Notes under the pieces: generated by a model
The model's database searches: none
Seen by the model: the letters and a program-made list of their open reading frames with translations, nothing else
Told to the model about the DNA's origin: nothing
Assembly: GCA_025455005.1 (NCBI GenBank)
Contig: JALONH010000001.1
Span: forward strand, 124,001 to 188,000
Length of the DNA: 64,000 bases
DNA from: Cytophagaceae bacterium
GTDB lineage: Bacteria; Bacteroidota; Bacteroidia; Cytophagales; Cytophagaceae
Direction: 5' to 3'
Translations under genes and position numbers: made by a program
Shown: positions 45,107 through 54,512 of the stretch, piece by piece
Layout of the letters: every line of letters begins with the position of its first letter
How positions within the stretch are numbered: the stretch's first letter is position 1

Positions 45107-46147
45107 TTAATAAAATTTACGCTCTACAATTTCAAAAAATTCTTCTACTTCAGCGCTTCGCATGTGCCAAAGGTATTTGACAGAGTATTTTTCAGTCAGA
45201 AATTGTTTGGCTGCGTCAAATGTACTGTAGTGCTCCATTTGATTTAATGCTTCATTATACTCTTGTGCTTTTCCATCAAACAACGTATTAATGAATAAAA
45301 ATTTCATATTTAATGGAATAGACGTTTTTAAATCTTCAATTTTCGTTTTGGTAAATTTTTCAGCAAGTGTTCCGGAACTGCCTTTCGCTTCTTTTAGGGT
45401 ATCCAAAACGGTGGCTTGTGTTTTTTCAAACGCAGCGTTTAACGTTGTTTTAGGCGTGTTTTCCGCTTTTGTTTTTTCTTCTTTTGGAACATCGGTAGGA
45501 ATCACGATGCGTTCCACTTTCGCTTGTTGAGGTGTTGGAATTGGAATGTTAAGTTTAAGTAAACGGTTGAATTTTTCGACCGTTGGGTCTGAATATTGAA
45601 CAACTGGTGCTTTAGGGGCGAAAAGTTTATATGCCGCGATGGCTTCAGTCCCGGTCCATTCCGTTTTTATACTTAATTGATCTACCCAATGGGCAAAATC
45701 ATCTTTATAAAGTTTATAAAACTTTTCTTTTTCTTTAACATCTTCGGTCAAAACTAAATTTGTTTTCCCAAATTCTTGTTCAATATATTCAGCAGGATGA
45801 AGTAAATACGTGAGAGTGTCTACTACTGATTTTTGAACAAGAGGACGAAAGAACTCTTTTTTAACACTAATGTACTTCGATAGTTTATTGACAAACGTCT
45901 TAAGGGCTTGTGCCACTTCCGGATGTTCATAATCGAAATAAGGCGAGCGAATTCGTTGCATTTCTTCTTTCCAACGATCATAAAGATGAAGCAACAAAAA
46001 CAAGTTAAGTTGTTCTATTTCGGTAAATCGAAGGATGCCTTCCCCTCCAATGGTATTTTTATCGGCAAAATAGTCGTTACACAACTTTTCGGACAAAGCT
46101 ACACTGTAGGATTGAATCACTTGTTTGTCTAATACTATTTGGCTCAT
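45107..46147 (-). CDS. Conserved hypothetical protein beside porZ
   Basis: 346 residues from ATG 46147; the frame extends upstream to 46186 but those residues look spurious. It has a helical N-terminal domain (QVIQSYSVALSEKLCNDYFA; LNLFLLLHLYDRWKEEMQRI) and a charged low-complexity linker (TDVPKEEKTKAENTPKTTLN). A C-terminal domain contains LNMKFLFINTLFDGKAQEYN and VKYLWHMRSAEVEEFFEIVE. No signal peptide, so probably cytoplasmic. I know no function. It diverges from porZ, with a 168-base intergenic region holding both promoters. Confidence 0.6.
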   Translation of the reverse strand: MSQIVLDKQVIQSYSVALSEKLCNDYFADKNTIGGEGILRFTEIEQLNLFLLLHLYDRWKEEMQRIRSPYFDYEHPEVAQALKTFVNKLSKYISVKKEFFRPLVQKSVVDTLTYLLHPAEYIEQEFGKTNLVLTEDVKEKEKFYKLYKDDFAHWVDQLSIKTEWTGTEAIAAYKLFAPKAPVVQYSDPTVEKFNRLLKLNIPIPTPQQAKVERIVIPTDVPKEEKTKAENTPKTTLNAAFEKTQATVLDTLKEAKGSSGTLAEKFTKTKIEDLKTSIPLNMKFLFINTLFDGKAQEYNEALNQMEHYSTFDAAKQFLTEKYSVKYLWHMRSAEVEEFFEIVERKFY

Positions 46148-46315
46148 ATGAGGGAGGAGAACTTTTGACTTTAAAATTACAATCAAATACTGATATATAA
46201 AAACAAGATAATTTAATTCGGGATAAAATTCTTAATTTACGTCATTGATGGGTCAAAAGGAATGTTAGAATGCCTTATGTACACGAAATTGACTCCTTTG
46301 ACGTTTTCTATAACT

Positions 46316-48568
46316 ATGAACTATTGCGTTTGTATCAGTCTTCTTTGTTGTTTCTTATATGGGAATATAAGGGCTCAAAGTCCTATTCCGGTGGGTACTT
46401 GGAGAGATCACCTACCTTTAAACTATAACAATATTGCTATTACCTCCAATGCAGAACAAGTCATCATGGCATCTCCTAACGGTGCTACAATCTATCGTTT
46501 CAGCGATGGTACATTGGAGCCATTTTCCAGAATCGATGGACTATCAGCCGTCGACATTACCGATGTTCAATATAATGATGCGGGAGATTTAGCCATTGTA
46601 ACTTACAAAAGCGGTGGTATTGATTTCATAAAAGACAATACTATCCTTCCTTTAGATGCGATACTAAGAGCCGGAATTACCGGCTCCAAGACGATTAATC
46701 ATATAGCTATTTTTGGTCAAGAGGCCTTTTTAAGTACGGATTTTGGAGTAGTCGTTTTAAATTTGAATCGGTTAGAAGTAAAAGAAACCTGGCGCAACTT
46801 AAGTGCAGACGGTTCGCAAAACAGGGTGTACCAAACGTGTCTCACCGGCGATCGGGATTCTGTTTTCTTAGCCACCGAAGCGGGAGTATTAGCTGCACGG
46901 TATACCCCAGGAGTAAATTTATTGGACTATGCCAATTGGTTTTTACATGGGGCAGCCCAATCTATACCAATAGGAGCGGCTTATGTCATAGGTGCTCATA
47001 ATGGTGTGATCTATACAGCTTTTAAAGACAACGATATTTTTTATTGGAACGGACTTAATTGGACCGGTATGGGAGCCGCCCTGTTTGATGGTTGGCCGGT
47101 TGTTACAATGGTCCCAACCAATTCCGGCTTACGTTTGTGTATGCAATTTCGTGTGTACACGATCACTTCCCCTTCTCAGTTTTCCTTTATCAATAGTTCA
47201 GAATGGATTAAAGTAAACGATGTTACCCAAGATCGCACGGGAAATCTATGGATGGCTGATAGTGAAAAGGGATTAATTCGAATCATGGGTACAACTACCA
47301 CTTTTTACCCACAGTCGACTCCACTTACAGCGGCTTGTTTTAAATTAACCTATAGCAATCAAACGATATTAGTAAATACGGGTGGGTATAACGGTTCCTT
47401 CTTTCAAAATTTTTCTTATAAAGGGTTTTATACCTATGATTACACAAATGGTTGGAAATACAATGTTCCCCAATTGTTAGGAGAGGCCGGTGATAATGTG
47501 TGTGCATTTTATCCTACGAATTCGGACTCTATTTATATCGGAACATGGAGCAATGGTTTGTTCAGTTGGCATAGAACAAATGGAGGGTTCGTTTCTACTC
47601 GAGCAGCCAGTTCCTTTTTGGAAACGGATTTTATTGGAGGTCTCGATATGGATAAAAACGGGACCCTCTGGATCGGTTGTTCTAAAGGAGGATTAGGAGT
47701 GCCATCTGTTTTTTCAAAAAAAGGAAATACGATTCAAGCCTATGCGCTATCTCAAAATCAAGGCAGGTATATTATCGATTTAAAAATAGATCCTCAGTCG
47801 AATAAATGGATGCGGTATGGTAATCCCGGAATCCCAAGAGGTTTGATGGTTTTTAATGAAAACGGTATGCAACAACGCTATTTTAGTAGTGCAACCGGCG
47901 TTCCGGGAAACGTGGTAACTTGTGTGGAAGTAGATCGAAAAGGGGATATTTGGATTGGAACAGACGAAGGTTTGGCAGGATTCAGTGACCCAACTAACGT
48001 CTTTTCTACCGGTACATTTTATACGCCTATTTTTAATGGTTTTCCCATACTGTTTGACAAACAAATAACTTGTATTAAAGCCGATGGTGGTAATAGAAAA
48101 TGGGTTGGGACTACGGATGGTTTATGGTTGTTCAATGATGATTTTACAGAAGCTATTGCCTTTTATTCCATGGACAATGCTCCTTTACCAAGCAATTTCA
48201 TTGTAGACATTGCTATTCATGAAATTACCGGTGAAGTCTTTATCGGAACGGATAAAGGAATTATTTCGTATCGCTCGGATGCGAACGCAAGTGAAGAGGC
48301 TTTATCTTCGATTAAAATTTATCCTAATCCCGTACTTCCGGGTTACCAAGGGCTAATAACAGTTGAAGGCCTGACAGATAATGCTATCGTAAAATTTACC
48401 GATATGCAAGGGAAACTAGTGTATGAAACACGATCAAACGGTGGTATGGCAACCTGGAATAGGATTACCTATAAAGGAAATCAGCCTGTTCCGGGAGTAT
48501 ATTTGATTTTTGTAGCGGATGCAGAAGGGAATGAAGGTATAGTAGGTAAGGTGGCTATAATTGAATAA
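46316..48568 (+). CDS. porZ: Type IX secretion system protein PorZ
   Basis: 750 residues from ATG 46316, chosen because it begins the signal peptide (MNYCVCISLLCCFLYGNIRA). The opening SPIPVGTWRDHLPLNYNNIA is characteristic of PorZ. Two beta-propeller domains follow (YRFSDGTLEPFSRIDGLSAV; VTYKSGGIDFIKDNTILPLD; GDIWIGTDEGLAGFSDPT). A sorting-domain-like C-terminus (IKIYPNPVLPGYQGLITVEG) completes it. Family knowledge: PorZ belongs to the surface attachment complex with PorU, PorV and PorQ and helps link cargo to anionic LPS. Its presence makes the T9SS tails at 3.9, 8.6, 15.3 and 38 kb functionally plausible. recO starts one base after its stop. Confidence 0.88.
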   Translation: MNYCVCISLLCCFLYGNIRAQSPIPVGTWRDHLPLNYNNIAITSNAEQVIMASPNGATIYRFSDGTLEPFSRIDGLSAVDITDVQYNDAGDLAIVTYKSGGIDFIKDNTILPLDAILRAGITGSKTINHIAIFGQEAFLSTDFGVVVLNLNRLEVKETWRNLSADGSQNRVYQTCLTGDRDSVFLATEAGVLAARYTPGVNLLDYANWFLHGAAQSIPIGAAYVIGAHNGVIYTAFKDNDIFYWNGLNWTGMGAALFDGWPVVTMVPTNSGLRLCMQFRVYTITSPSQFSFINSSEWIKVNDVTQDRTGNLWMADSEKGLIRIMGTTTTFYPQSTPLTAACFKLTYSNQTILVNTGGYNGSFFQNFSYKGFYTYDYTNGWKYNVPQLLGEAGDNVCAFYPTNSDSIYIGTWSNGLFSWHRTNGGFVSTRAASSFLETDFIGGLDMDKNGTLWIGCSKGGLGVPSVFSKKGNTIQAYALSQNQGRYIIDLKIDPQSNKWMRYGNPGIPRGLMVFNENGMQQRYFSSATGVPGNVVTCVEVDRKGDIWIGTDEGLAGFSDPTNVFSTGTFYTPIFNGFPILFDKQITCIKADGGNRKWVGTTDGLWLFNDDFTEAIAFYSMDNAPLPSNFIVDIAIHEITGEVFIGTDKGIISYRSDANASEEALSSIKIYPNPVLPGYQGLITVEGLTDNAIVKFTDMQGKLVYETRSNGGMATWNRITYKGNQPVPGVYLIFVADAEGNEGIVGKVAIIE

Positions 48569-48569
48569 G

Positions 48570-49244
48570 ATGAAATACAAAACCAAAGCCATAGTATTCA
48601 GTTATATTAAATACAGTGACACCTCTATTATTGCACGTATTTATACAGAAGTGTTTGGTTTACAATCCTACATTATACCCGGTGTACGTAAATCATCTAA
48701 CGGTACTAAAATGGCATTGTTTCAGCCGCTCACGTTGTTAGATTTAGTGGTTTACCATAAAGAACAATCCAGTTTACAGCGTATCGCAGAAATGCGCTGT
48801 GCAGAACCGTATCACCACATTCCTTTTGATATTTATAAAAGCAGTATTGCACTCTTTCTAACAGAGATGATGCAAAAATCAATTAAAGAAGAAGTATCGA
48901 ATCGCTCTTTATTTGAATTTTTATATCATTCCTTGCACGCATTAGATGAAGTAAGTTCCGAAGCGGCAAAAAATTTTCATGTTATGTTTTTAATTCGATT
49001 AGCCGCTTATATTGGATTTTATCCGGCTTCTTTAGAGGAACTGTGGAAAACAGCAGCAGTCCCCGCTGCTGCTACCCAATCGTATATCCAAGCTTGTATA
49101 GAAAATAATTATTTTCAATCAGTGCATTCTACGAACACCATTCGTAGAGAGACAATACAATTGTTACTTCATTTTTACAGAACCCATATCGATGGGTTCG
49201 GGGAGAGTAACGCTTTACCTATCTTACAAGAAGTATTATCTTAA
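48570..49244 (+). CDS. recO: DNA repair protein RecO
   Basis: 224 residues from ATG 48570. The N-terminal OB-fold reads YKTKAIVFSYIKYSDTSIIA, RIYTEVFGLQSYIIPGVRKS, then QPLTLLDLVVYHKEQSSLQR. A helical C-terminal domain follows (FHVMFLIRLAAYIGFYPAS). The zinc-binding Cys cluster of some RecO proteins is absent, as usual in Bacteroidota. It loads RecA with RecF and RecR. An in-frame TTG at 48561 overlaps the porZ stop and is less likely. Its stop interlocks with the stop of the convergent gene (TTAA at 49241-49244). Confidence 0.9.
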   Translation: MKYKTKAIVFSYIKYSDTSIIARIYTEVFGLQSYIIPGVRKSSNGTKMALFQPLTLLDLVVYHKEQSSLQRIAEMRCAEPYHHIPFDIYKSSIALFLTEMMQKSIKEEVSNRSLFEFLYHSLHALDEVSSEAAKNFHVMFLIRLAAYIGFYPASLEELWKTAAVPAAATQSYIQACIENNYFQSVHSTNTIRRETIQLLLHFYRTHIDGFGESNALPILQEVLS

Positions 49245-50074
49245 ACACCGCTGTTCTTACGAACCTCAATGGTACGTTTCACAGTATTGTAAGGCCCGGG
49301 TAAAACATTGCCGGCTACATCAATCAGTTCTAATTGGATGGTATTGCTACCTTCCGGTAAATTTTTAATCAGGTAAGCTTTCCATTGGTCGAGTATAAAA
49401 AGTGTATCGTTTATAGTCGCCCGTACTTTGTTTCCAGTTGGAGATAAGGTAGTGTTGACTAAAAAGAAATCCAATAATATAGATTCTGTGTCTTTACCTT
49501 TGTATTCTCCTTTTGGACGACTATAGAATAAATGGGGTTGAGTTAAGTCTACTTTATCTCCGGTTTTTTTCCCTACATCAAATTGACAGAGTTGATAAGC
49601 ACCATAATGTTTTAAGCTTTCGTGGTAAGAGCGGCTCAAAAACGATAAGGCAACATAGTGCCCGTCTTTCAACGATTCTTTAAAGGAAGTTTCATATTTG
49701 GCTAGATAGGGTTCATTGTTTAAGATAAGGTGTATGTGTTGGCCTTTATCTGAATTGGCACAATGTTGAGCACAACTGCCTTCTGTTGTAGGTGCAGTGA
49801 GCGTATAGTTTTTTAAGGTATACGAAAAGGCAATGTCACTACCACTGGTAAATACTTGGTTATCCAATGGCTGATTGAGATCTAGTTGTGCATCGGCAAA
49901 TTCCGGTGAATCCTCTAAGGGAATCAACTCAATTGCGCCTAAGGCGGTGGAGTCATTCAAGATTACATCAGTTGTATCACTCGGAGTACCTTGGAATTCT
50001 TTCGGTTGACTGTCGCACGATGTCCAGGCAAGAAGACTCATACAGATAAAGATGGGAAGCCAAAGTATTTTCAT
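49241..50074 (-). CDS. Lipoprotein of unknown function
   Basis: 277 residues. The N-terminus is a lipoprotein signal (ILWLPIFICMSLLAWTSC, Cys20), followed by an acidic low-complexity linker. The domain has QVFTSGSDIAFSYTLKNYTL, GQHIHLILNNEPYLAKYETS, DGHYVALSFLSRSYHESLKH and an Ig-like last part (GSNTIQLELIDVAGNVLPG). The HIHLILNN segment with His residues is conserved in Bacteroidota homologues as I recall; no function is known to me. It shares its stop with recO on the other strand. Confidence 0.6.
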   Translation of the reverse strand: MKILWLPIFICMSLLAWTSCDSQPKEFQGTPSDTTDVILNDSTALGAIELIPLEDSPEFADAQLDLNQPLDNQVFTSGSDIAFSYTLKNYTLTAPTTEGSCAQHCANSDKGQHIHLILNNEPYLAKYETSFKESLKDGHYVALSFLSRSYHESLKHYGAYQLCQFDVGKKTGDKVDLTQPHLFYSRPKGEYKGKDTESILLDFFLVNTTLSPTGNKVRATINDTLFILDQWKAYLIKNLPEGSNTIQLELIDVAGNVLPGPYNTVKRTIEVRKNSGV

Positions 50075-50114
50075 AGTATTATATCGTTTTAATGGTCAAG
50101 GGTAATTGTGTTAA

Positions 50115-50588
50115 TTATTCATAAGCTAATCGTCTTCTATTTAATGGCCAACGTTCGTATAGAACCAGTTCAATCGGTTTCCACATGCTCACCCATCCCA
50201 CGATATAAAGCGCTTCTTTTGTGAGAAATTTCGGATAATTCATCTCCGTTAGCTTTTCAAAATAATAATTGAAGGAAAGAGCCGTAAGCATAATAGCAAC
50301 ACCTTTAAGAGCAGCGTTCAGACTTTGTTTTTTCATAAATTTTAAATCACGTTCAAGACGAAAAAGATTTCGTTTTTGAACCTCTTTAAAAAAAGAAGCT
50401 AACTCAGTAGTTTCAATATTATTGCTTTCAGAACAGTGTAGGACGATTTCATAATCCTTCTGAACACCTTCACTGATCATGGTGTGTATGATTTCATGAA
50501 CCCATTGTTCCGGAGTCGATTCTTCCAAGAATTGATCTAATTGACGGTGTTGGAGATCCGGTTCGTAATATAAATGTATAGGTATCAT
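50115..50588 (-). CDS. Small hypothetical protein with a hydrophobic helix
   Basis: 157 residues from ATG 50588 (MIPIHLYYEPDLQHRQLDQF). Upstream codons to 50621 are open but hydrophobic and AT-rich, and probably leader. A cytoplasmic-looking N-terminal domain (EQWVHEIIHTMISEGVQKDY; EIVLHCSESNN) is followed by a basic segment (RLERDLKFMKKQSLNAALKG) and one or two membrane-associated helices (GVAIMLTALSFNYYF; ALYIVGWVSMW). It ends WPLNRRRLAYE. I do not recognise a family. It follows crtB but is separated from it by a terminator. Confidence 0.5.
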   Translation of the reverse strand: MIPIHLYYEPDLQHRQLDQFLEESTPEQWVHEIIHTMISEGVQKDYEIVLHCSESNNIETTELASFFKEVQKRNLFRLERDLKFMKKQSLNAALKGVAIMLTALSFNYYFEKLTEMNYPKFLTKEALYIVGWVSMWKPIELVLYERWPLNRRRLAYE

Positions 50589-50641
50589 GTTATAAAAATA
50601 TATAAACGATATTAAAAACAATCTACTAAATATTTGGTCCT

Positions 50642-50664
50642 AAAAAAAGTAGCCGGAGCTACTT
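50642..50664 (-). terminator. Terminator overlapping the crtB stop codon
   Basis: On the minus strand AAGTAGC, loop TCCG, GCTACTT is followed by a run of T. The stem begins inside the crtB stop codon, so the carotenoid operon ends exactly here. Confidence 0.85.
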
Positions 50665-51508
50665 AAGAATAAGATAATACATTGAAGGTGTCTTGTATCC
50701 ATGTTCGCAATAACAATATTATTTTTTTACTGTCGGGAATACGAACCCGTTCATGCAAAATTTTGTCGGCGGGCAAACGTTCAATTTTTGAAAATAAATT
50801 TCTATAATAAATATATGCTAGATACACTCCTAAGCGACTTCCTTTCGGTAAATTCTTGATGCCATCAAACGCCTTGTCAAAATCGAGTCGAATATCCGCT
50901 TCAATTTTTCGTTTTTCATCTGCATTAAAACGATGAAAATCAACGCCCGGGAAATACACCCGACTACGGTCATCAAAATCACTGCGGATGTCACGAAGAA
51001 AGTTTACTTTTTGAAAGGCAGCCCCTAAATGTTTTGCAGCCGGTTTTAAACTTTGGTATTGCATCGCATTTCCTTCGCAAAACACTCTTAAGCACATAAG
51101 GCCTACTACTTCAGCTGATCCATAGATATATTGCTCGTACTTTAACCGATCATAACTTTGAGGAATCAGATCCATCTCCATACTGTATAAAAAGGCATCA
51201 ATTAACTCTCTTTCTATGTGATAAGTATTGACGGCAAGTTGAAAAGCATGTAATACGGGATTTAAACTTATTTTTTCTTCAATCGCTTGATAGGTATCTT
51301 TTTTAAATCGTTGCAATAAGTCCGCCTTGTTATGCCCATGGAAGGTATCTACAATTTCATCAGCATACCGAACAAATCCATAAATAGCATAAACCGGCAT
51401 ACGAAACTTTGGAGCCAGTGTCCGTATCCCTAAGCTAAACGACGTACTGTAGTGGTGTGTAATTAAACGACTACACTGTAGGGCGGTTGTATCAAAAAGT
51501 GTTTCCAT
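50663..51508 (-). CDS. crtB: Phytoene synthase
   Basis: 281 residues. The two Asp-rich motifs of squalene/phytoene synthases are present: YADEIVDTFHG (about 48-58) and VNFLRDIRSDFDDRSRVYFP (about 168-187). YGSAEVVGLMCLRVF is also typical. It joins two geranylgeranyl diphosphates into phytoene. Its start overlaps the end of crtI by 17 bases, so the two are translated from one message. Together with crtI it should give lycopene or a similar pink-orange carotenoid; later enzymes such as a cyclase or hydroxylase are not in the window. Confidence 0.93.
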   Translation of the reverse strand: METLFDTTALQCSRLITHHYSTSFSLGIRTLAPKFRMPVYAIYGFVRYADEIVDTFHGHNKADLLQRFKKDTYQAIEEKISLNPVLHAFQLAVNTYHIERELIDAFLYSMEMDLIPQSYDRLKYEQYIYGSAEVVGLMCLRVFCEGNAMQYQSLKPAAKHLGAAFQKVNFLRDIRSDFDDRSRVYFPGVDFHRFNADEKRKIEADIRLDFDKAFDGIKNLPKGSRLGVYLAYIYYRNLFSKIERLPADKILHERVRIPDSKKIILLLRTWIQDTFNVLSYS

Positions 51509-52979
51509 GATCTTGTTCTATTCTTTCTGTAACTAATCGAGAGCTGATAACTACTATAGGCAAACCGGTACCCGGTATGGTAGAAGCTCCTACGTAGTAT
51601 AAATTTGAAAATTCTTCGTCTTTATTTTTTGGTCGGAAAGCACCAATCTGTTTCATACCGTGCGCTAATCCTAAGCCACTTCCTTTGTACAAATTGAATT
51701 TATCCTTCCAATCCCCCGGGTGTAAGATCGTTTTAGATAAAATATTGTTTTTAATATCATAGCCTACACGTTTGCCTAAATCATCGATGATCGTATCGGC
51801 CAAGGTTTCAGCATCAGACCAGTCTTGTTTGTACCGCATGTCCGGAACAGGACATAAAATAAATAAGTTTTCACAATTTGGTGGTGCACAGTCCGGATTA
51901 GATTTAGAACTGGCATTTACGTAGTAATAAGGTTTTTCGGGAGATACAGACGTTTTAAATATTGTATCGGCGTAGTCTTTAAAATTTGAACCTAAAAAAT
52001 AGTTGTGGTGATGCAAATCCGGAATTTTTCCATCAACACCCAAGTAAATGGTGAACGGTGATAAAGTCCAATGTAATTGGTCTAACTTTTCTTCTCTAAA
52101 CTCCGGTCGTTTTAACACTTCTCCTCTAAAACCGGCTGCATCGGAATTACATACATAAATATCCGCATTCCACAGTTGTCCTTTTTGGTCTATAAATCCT
52201 TTGATTTTTCCTCCTTCCATTTTGTAGGAAACGATCTCAGTGTTATAATGAAGGGTAACATTTTTTTCTTTTAATAAAGTCAACATGGCTTCTGTTATGC
52301 GGTACATTCCACCTTTTACATTCCAGTAGCCATCATGCTCTATTTCGGTATAGTTCAACAACGAATAAACGGCCGGTGTATCAAAAGGTGTAGAACCTAA
52401 AAAGAAAGCCACTAAGGAGAAAATCACCTTTACATCTTCAGACTCAAAATGTTTATCTAATTCTGTCCACATCGATCGAACAAGCTTCGGTGCATGTTTC
52501 AATGGGACTGTGGTTAGCGTTAATAAATACTGAAGGATGGAATCGAAATTTCGTTTAACTATTTTGTATTCGGTATCATGAAAAATAGACTTGGCGGAAA
52601 GTAAATACCGACGCACTTTTGCCTCCATATTAGGTTCGATGGCTTTGAATTCTTCTGCCATTCGAGCTAAATTTTTATACATGACGTACGGTTTGTCACG
52701 ATGAGCAAAATGTACTGTATACAAAGGGTCGAGTTCGTTGAAATGTAAAGGATTTTGAACGCCACAAGCATCAAAAAGTTCCTTGAATTCATAACTCATA
52801 CTAAAAAAAGAGGGACCCATATCAAAAGTAAATCCATCCTTTTTAATTTCATTCAAACGGCCGCCGGCTTGGTGGTATTTTTCAATGATTTCAACTTGAT
52901 ACCCTTTACTGGCTAATCGTAATGCAGTAGATAAACCGCCTAAACCTGCCCCAATGATTATAACCTTCTTTGCTGCCAT
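51492..52979 (-). CDS. crtI: Phytoene desaturase
   Basis: 495 residues. The N-terminal FAD-binding motif is VIIIGAGLGGLSTALRLASK with IEKYHQAGGRLNE. DGFTFDMGPSFFSM follows, and near the C-terminus NLYYVGASTIPGTGLPIVVI is the CrtI signature. It introduces double bonds into phytoene at the membrane. It is the first gene of the crtI-crtB operon. The promoter region upstream (52980-53110) contains three copies of a TGTTTA motif that may bind a light- or stress-responsive regulator. Confidence 0.93.
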   Translation of the reverse strand: MAAKKVIIIGAGLGGLSTALRLASKGYQVEIIEKYHQAGGRLNEIKKDGFTFDMGPSFFSMSYEFKELFDACGVQNPLHFNELDPLYTVHFAHRDKPYVMYKNLARMAEEFKAIEPNMEAKVRRYLLSAKSIFHDTEYKIVKRNFDSILQYLLTLTTVPLKHAPKLVRSMWTELDKHFESEDVKVIFSLVAFFLGSTPFDTPAVYSLLNYTEIEHDGYWNVKGGMYRITEAMLTLLKEKNVTLHYNTEIVSYKMEGGKIKGFIDQKGQLWNADIYVCNSDAAGFRGEVLKRPEFREEKLDQLHWTLSPFTIYLGVDGKIPDLHHHNYFLGSNFKDYADTIFKTSVSPEKPYYYVNASSKSNPDCAPPNCENLFILCPVPDMRYKQDWSDAETLADTIIDDLGKRVGYDIKNNILSKTILHPGDWKDKFNLYKGSGLGLAHGMKQIGAFRPKNKDEEFSNLYYVGASTIPGTGLPIVVISSRLVTERIEQDHGNTF

Positions 52980-53008
52980 GAACTAAAATAGATAGAGAAT
53001 AGAATAAC

Positions 53009-53060
53009 ATTTGTTTAACAAAATATACATAAAAATGTTTAGATGCCCCCAAATGTTTAA
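53009..53060 (-). promoter_or_regulatory. Candidate promoter and operator of crtI-crtB
   Basis: WTGTTTA occurs at 53011-53017, 53035-53041 and 53053-53059 (plus strand). On the minus strand these are TAAACAAAT, TAAACATTT and TAAACATTT. A -33-like TTTG (complement of 53051-53054) and a -7-like TATATTTTG lie between and beside them, with a spacer of about 22 bases. Family knowledge: carotenoid operons are often controlled by MerR-type photoreceptors, but no such gene is in the window. Confidence 0.4.
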
Positions 53061-53121
53061 ACAAAATTAAACTAAAAATGATGTATATCACTTAATTATA
53101 TAAAAAAATATCGGACCGTGT

Positions 53122-53604
53122 TTATTCTACTTTACGGACTAAATAGGCATCTAACACGAAACGCTCTTTTCGTTTTTTATCATAATATTCCGTACGCAGC
53201 ACCAATACATCTTCTGTTAATTTGATGATGTACACACCATGTCGACTGATGGGTTCAGGACACCCTTCCAAGCAGCGTAGTTTTTTTTCATCCCAAGTGA
53301 TCGTTAACACTGAAGGCGCAGATAGATGCCACTTCCCTCCATTCGATGTAGGACAAGTATAATCATTGGCATCCAAAAAACACATTTTAAGGTCTTCCGT
53401 CTCATACGTATGATCTTTATACAGATACACATGTCCGGTAGTATGTATAATAGTGTCTACGTTTTTGGATTTTTGAAGTGGAGTATACAAATGATAATAA
53501 TGCAACTTCCAATTACCGGTTAATAAAGTAGTATCTATTTTTCCTCCATAACTGAAAAAACAGACCAAAGAAAAAGAAGCTATAAAAAAGAATAGACGAA
53601 TCAT
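53122..53604 (-). CDS. Small exported lipocalin-like protein
   Basis: 160 residues from ATG 53604, which begins a signal peptide (IRLFFFIASFSLVCFFSYGG); the frame is open upstream to 53682 but that part crosses the gap after the trp terminator. LLTGNWKLHYYHLYTP resembles the GxW start of lipocalin-like domains of Bacteroidota. The rest is a series of strands (HVYLYKDHTYETEDL; SVLTITWDEKKLRCL; DVLVLRTEYYDKKRKERFVL). Four Cys could form disulfides. Ligand and role are unknown. Confidence 0.55.
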   Translation of the reverse strand: MIRLFFFIASFSLVCFFSYGGKIDTTLLTGNWKLHYYHLYTPLQKSKNVDTIIHTTGHVYLYKDHTYETEDLKMCFLDANDYTCPTSNGGKWHLSAPSVLTITWDEKKLRCLEGCPEPISRHGVYIIKLTEDVLVLRTEYYDKKRKERFVLDAYLVRKVE

Positions 53605-53660
53605 GATAGTATACAACGGAATAAGATTCGTATAAGTTACCGGATTTACAATAAGAGAAC

Positions 53661-53690
53661 AAAAAAAGGTGGATAAGACCACCTCTTTTT
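53661..53690 (-). terminator. Terminator of the trp operon
   Basis: On the minus strand AGGTGG, loop TCTTAT, CCACCT is followed by seven T, about 30 bases after the trpA stop. The plus strand also has a T-run, so it can stop transcription from both sides. Confidence 0.85.
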
Positions 53691-53712
53691 ATAGTAAATT
53701 CTACGTTTGGTA

Positions 53713-54507
53713 TTAACCCCGGATGTTTTTTACAAAGCTTGGAATATCTCGGTGTATGTTATCGGATTGACGGATCATTTTAATAAATGCGGATCCGATA
53801 ATGGCCCCTTGTGCAAACGAACAAGCATGAGCAAAGGTCGTGTGATCTTTAATATTAAACCCTATTAACCTTGGATTAACTAAGCCGGAAGCTTGTATTC
53901 GTTGAAAATATTGGTCTACTGCTTGTGTTGATTTGCTTTCATTCCCTGTAGTGCTATTGGTCGAAACCATGTAAATAAACCCGGTGCTTAATCGATCGAT
54001 GGTCGCTAAACGTTTTTCGGAAGTGTTGGGAGTTATTAATCCTATAAAGGAGAGATTGTTTTCTTCAAATAATTTTTTGTAATGCCGTTCGTATTCCTCC
54101 ATGGGTAAATCCGGAAGGATAACACCGTCAATTCCTATAGCACTGCTGTCCCGAACAAACGCCTCTATTCCATATTGTAATACCGGATTGATATACCCCA
54201 TTAACAGTATAGGGACAGATACTTCTTTTCGGATATCTTTTAATTGGTCTAAAAGTTTTTTTACCGTCATACCGTTGTCCAATGCTACCATATTACTTTC
54301 TTGGATAATAGGTCCATCCGCTACGGGATCGGAGTACGGCATACCGATTTCTATTAGATCTACGCCTGCCGCAGCAAGGGATTTAATAATGGGTACGGTA
54401 TCCTCTAAATGAGGGAATCCGGCAGTAAAATATATATTAAGGATATTTTCTTTCTTATTTTCGAACAGTTGAATGATACGGTTCGATAGTACAACGCTTG
54501 TAGACAT
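53713..54507 (-). CDS. trpA: Tryptophan synthase alpha chain
   Basis: 264 residues. The active-site strand reads GVDLIEIGMPYSDPVADGPI, containing the catalytic Glu and Asp. GVILPDLPMEEYERHYKKL, GFIYMVSTNSTTG and the phosphate-binding region IGFNIKDHTTFAHA follow as usual. It cleaves indole-3-glycerol phosphate to indole, passed to TrpB through a tunnel. It is the last gene of the operon, five bases after trpB, with the terminator downstream. Confidence 0.95.
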   Translation of the reverse strand: MSTSVVLSNRIIQLFENKKENILNIYFTAGFPHLEDTVPIIKSLAAAGVDLIEIGMPYSDPVADGPIIQESNMVALDNGMTVKKLLDQLKDIRKEVSVPILLMGYINPVLQYGIEAFVRDSSAIGIDGVILPDLPMEEYERHYKKLFEENNLSFIGLITPNTSEKRLATIDRLSTGFIYMVSTNSTTGNESKSTQAVDQYFQRIQASGLVNPRLIGFNIKDHTTFAHACSFAQGAIIGSAFIKMIRQSDNIHRDIPSFVKNIRG

Positions 54508-54512
54508 AGTCT

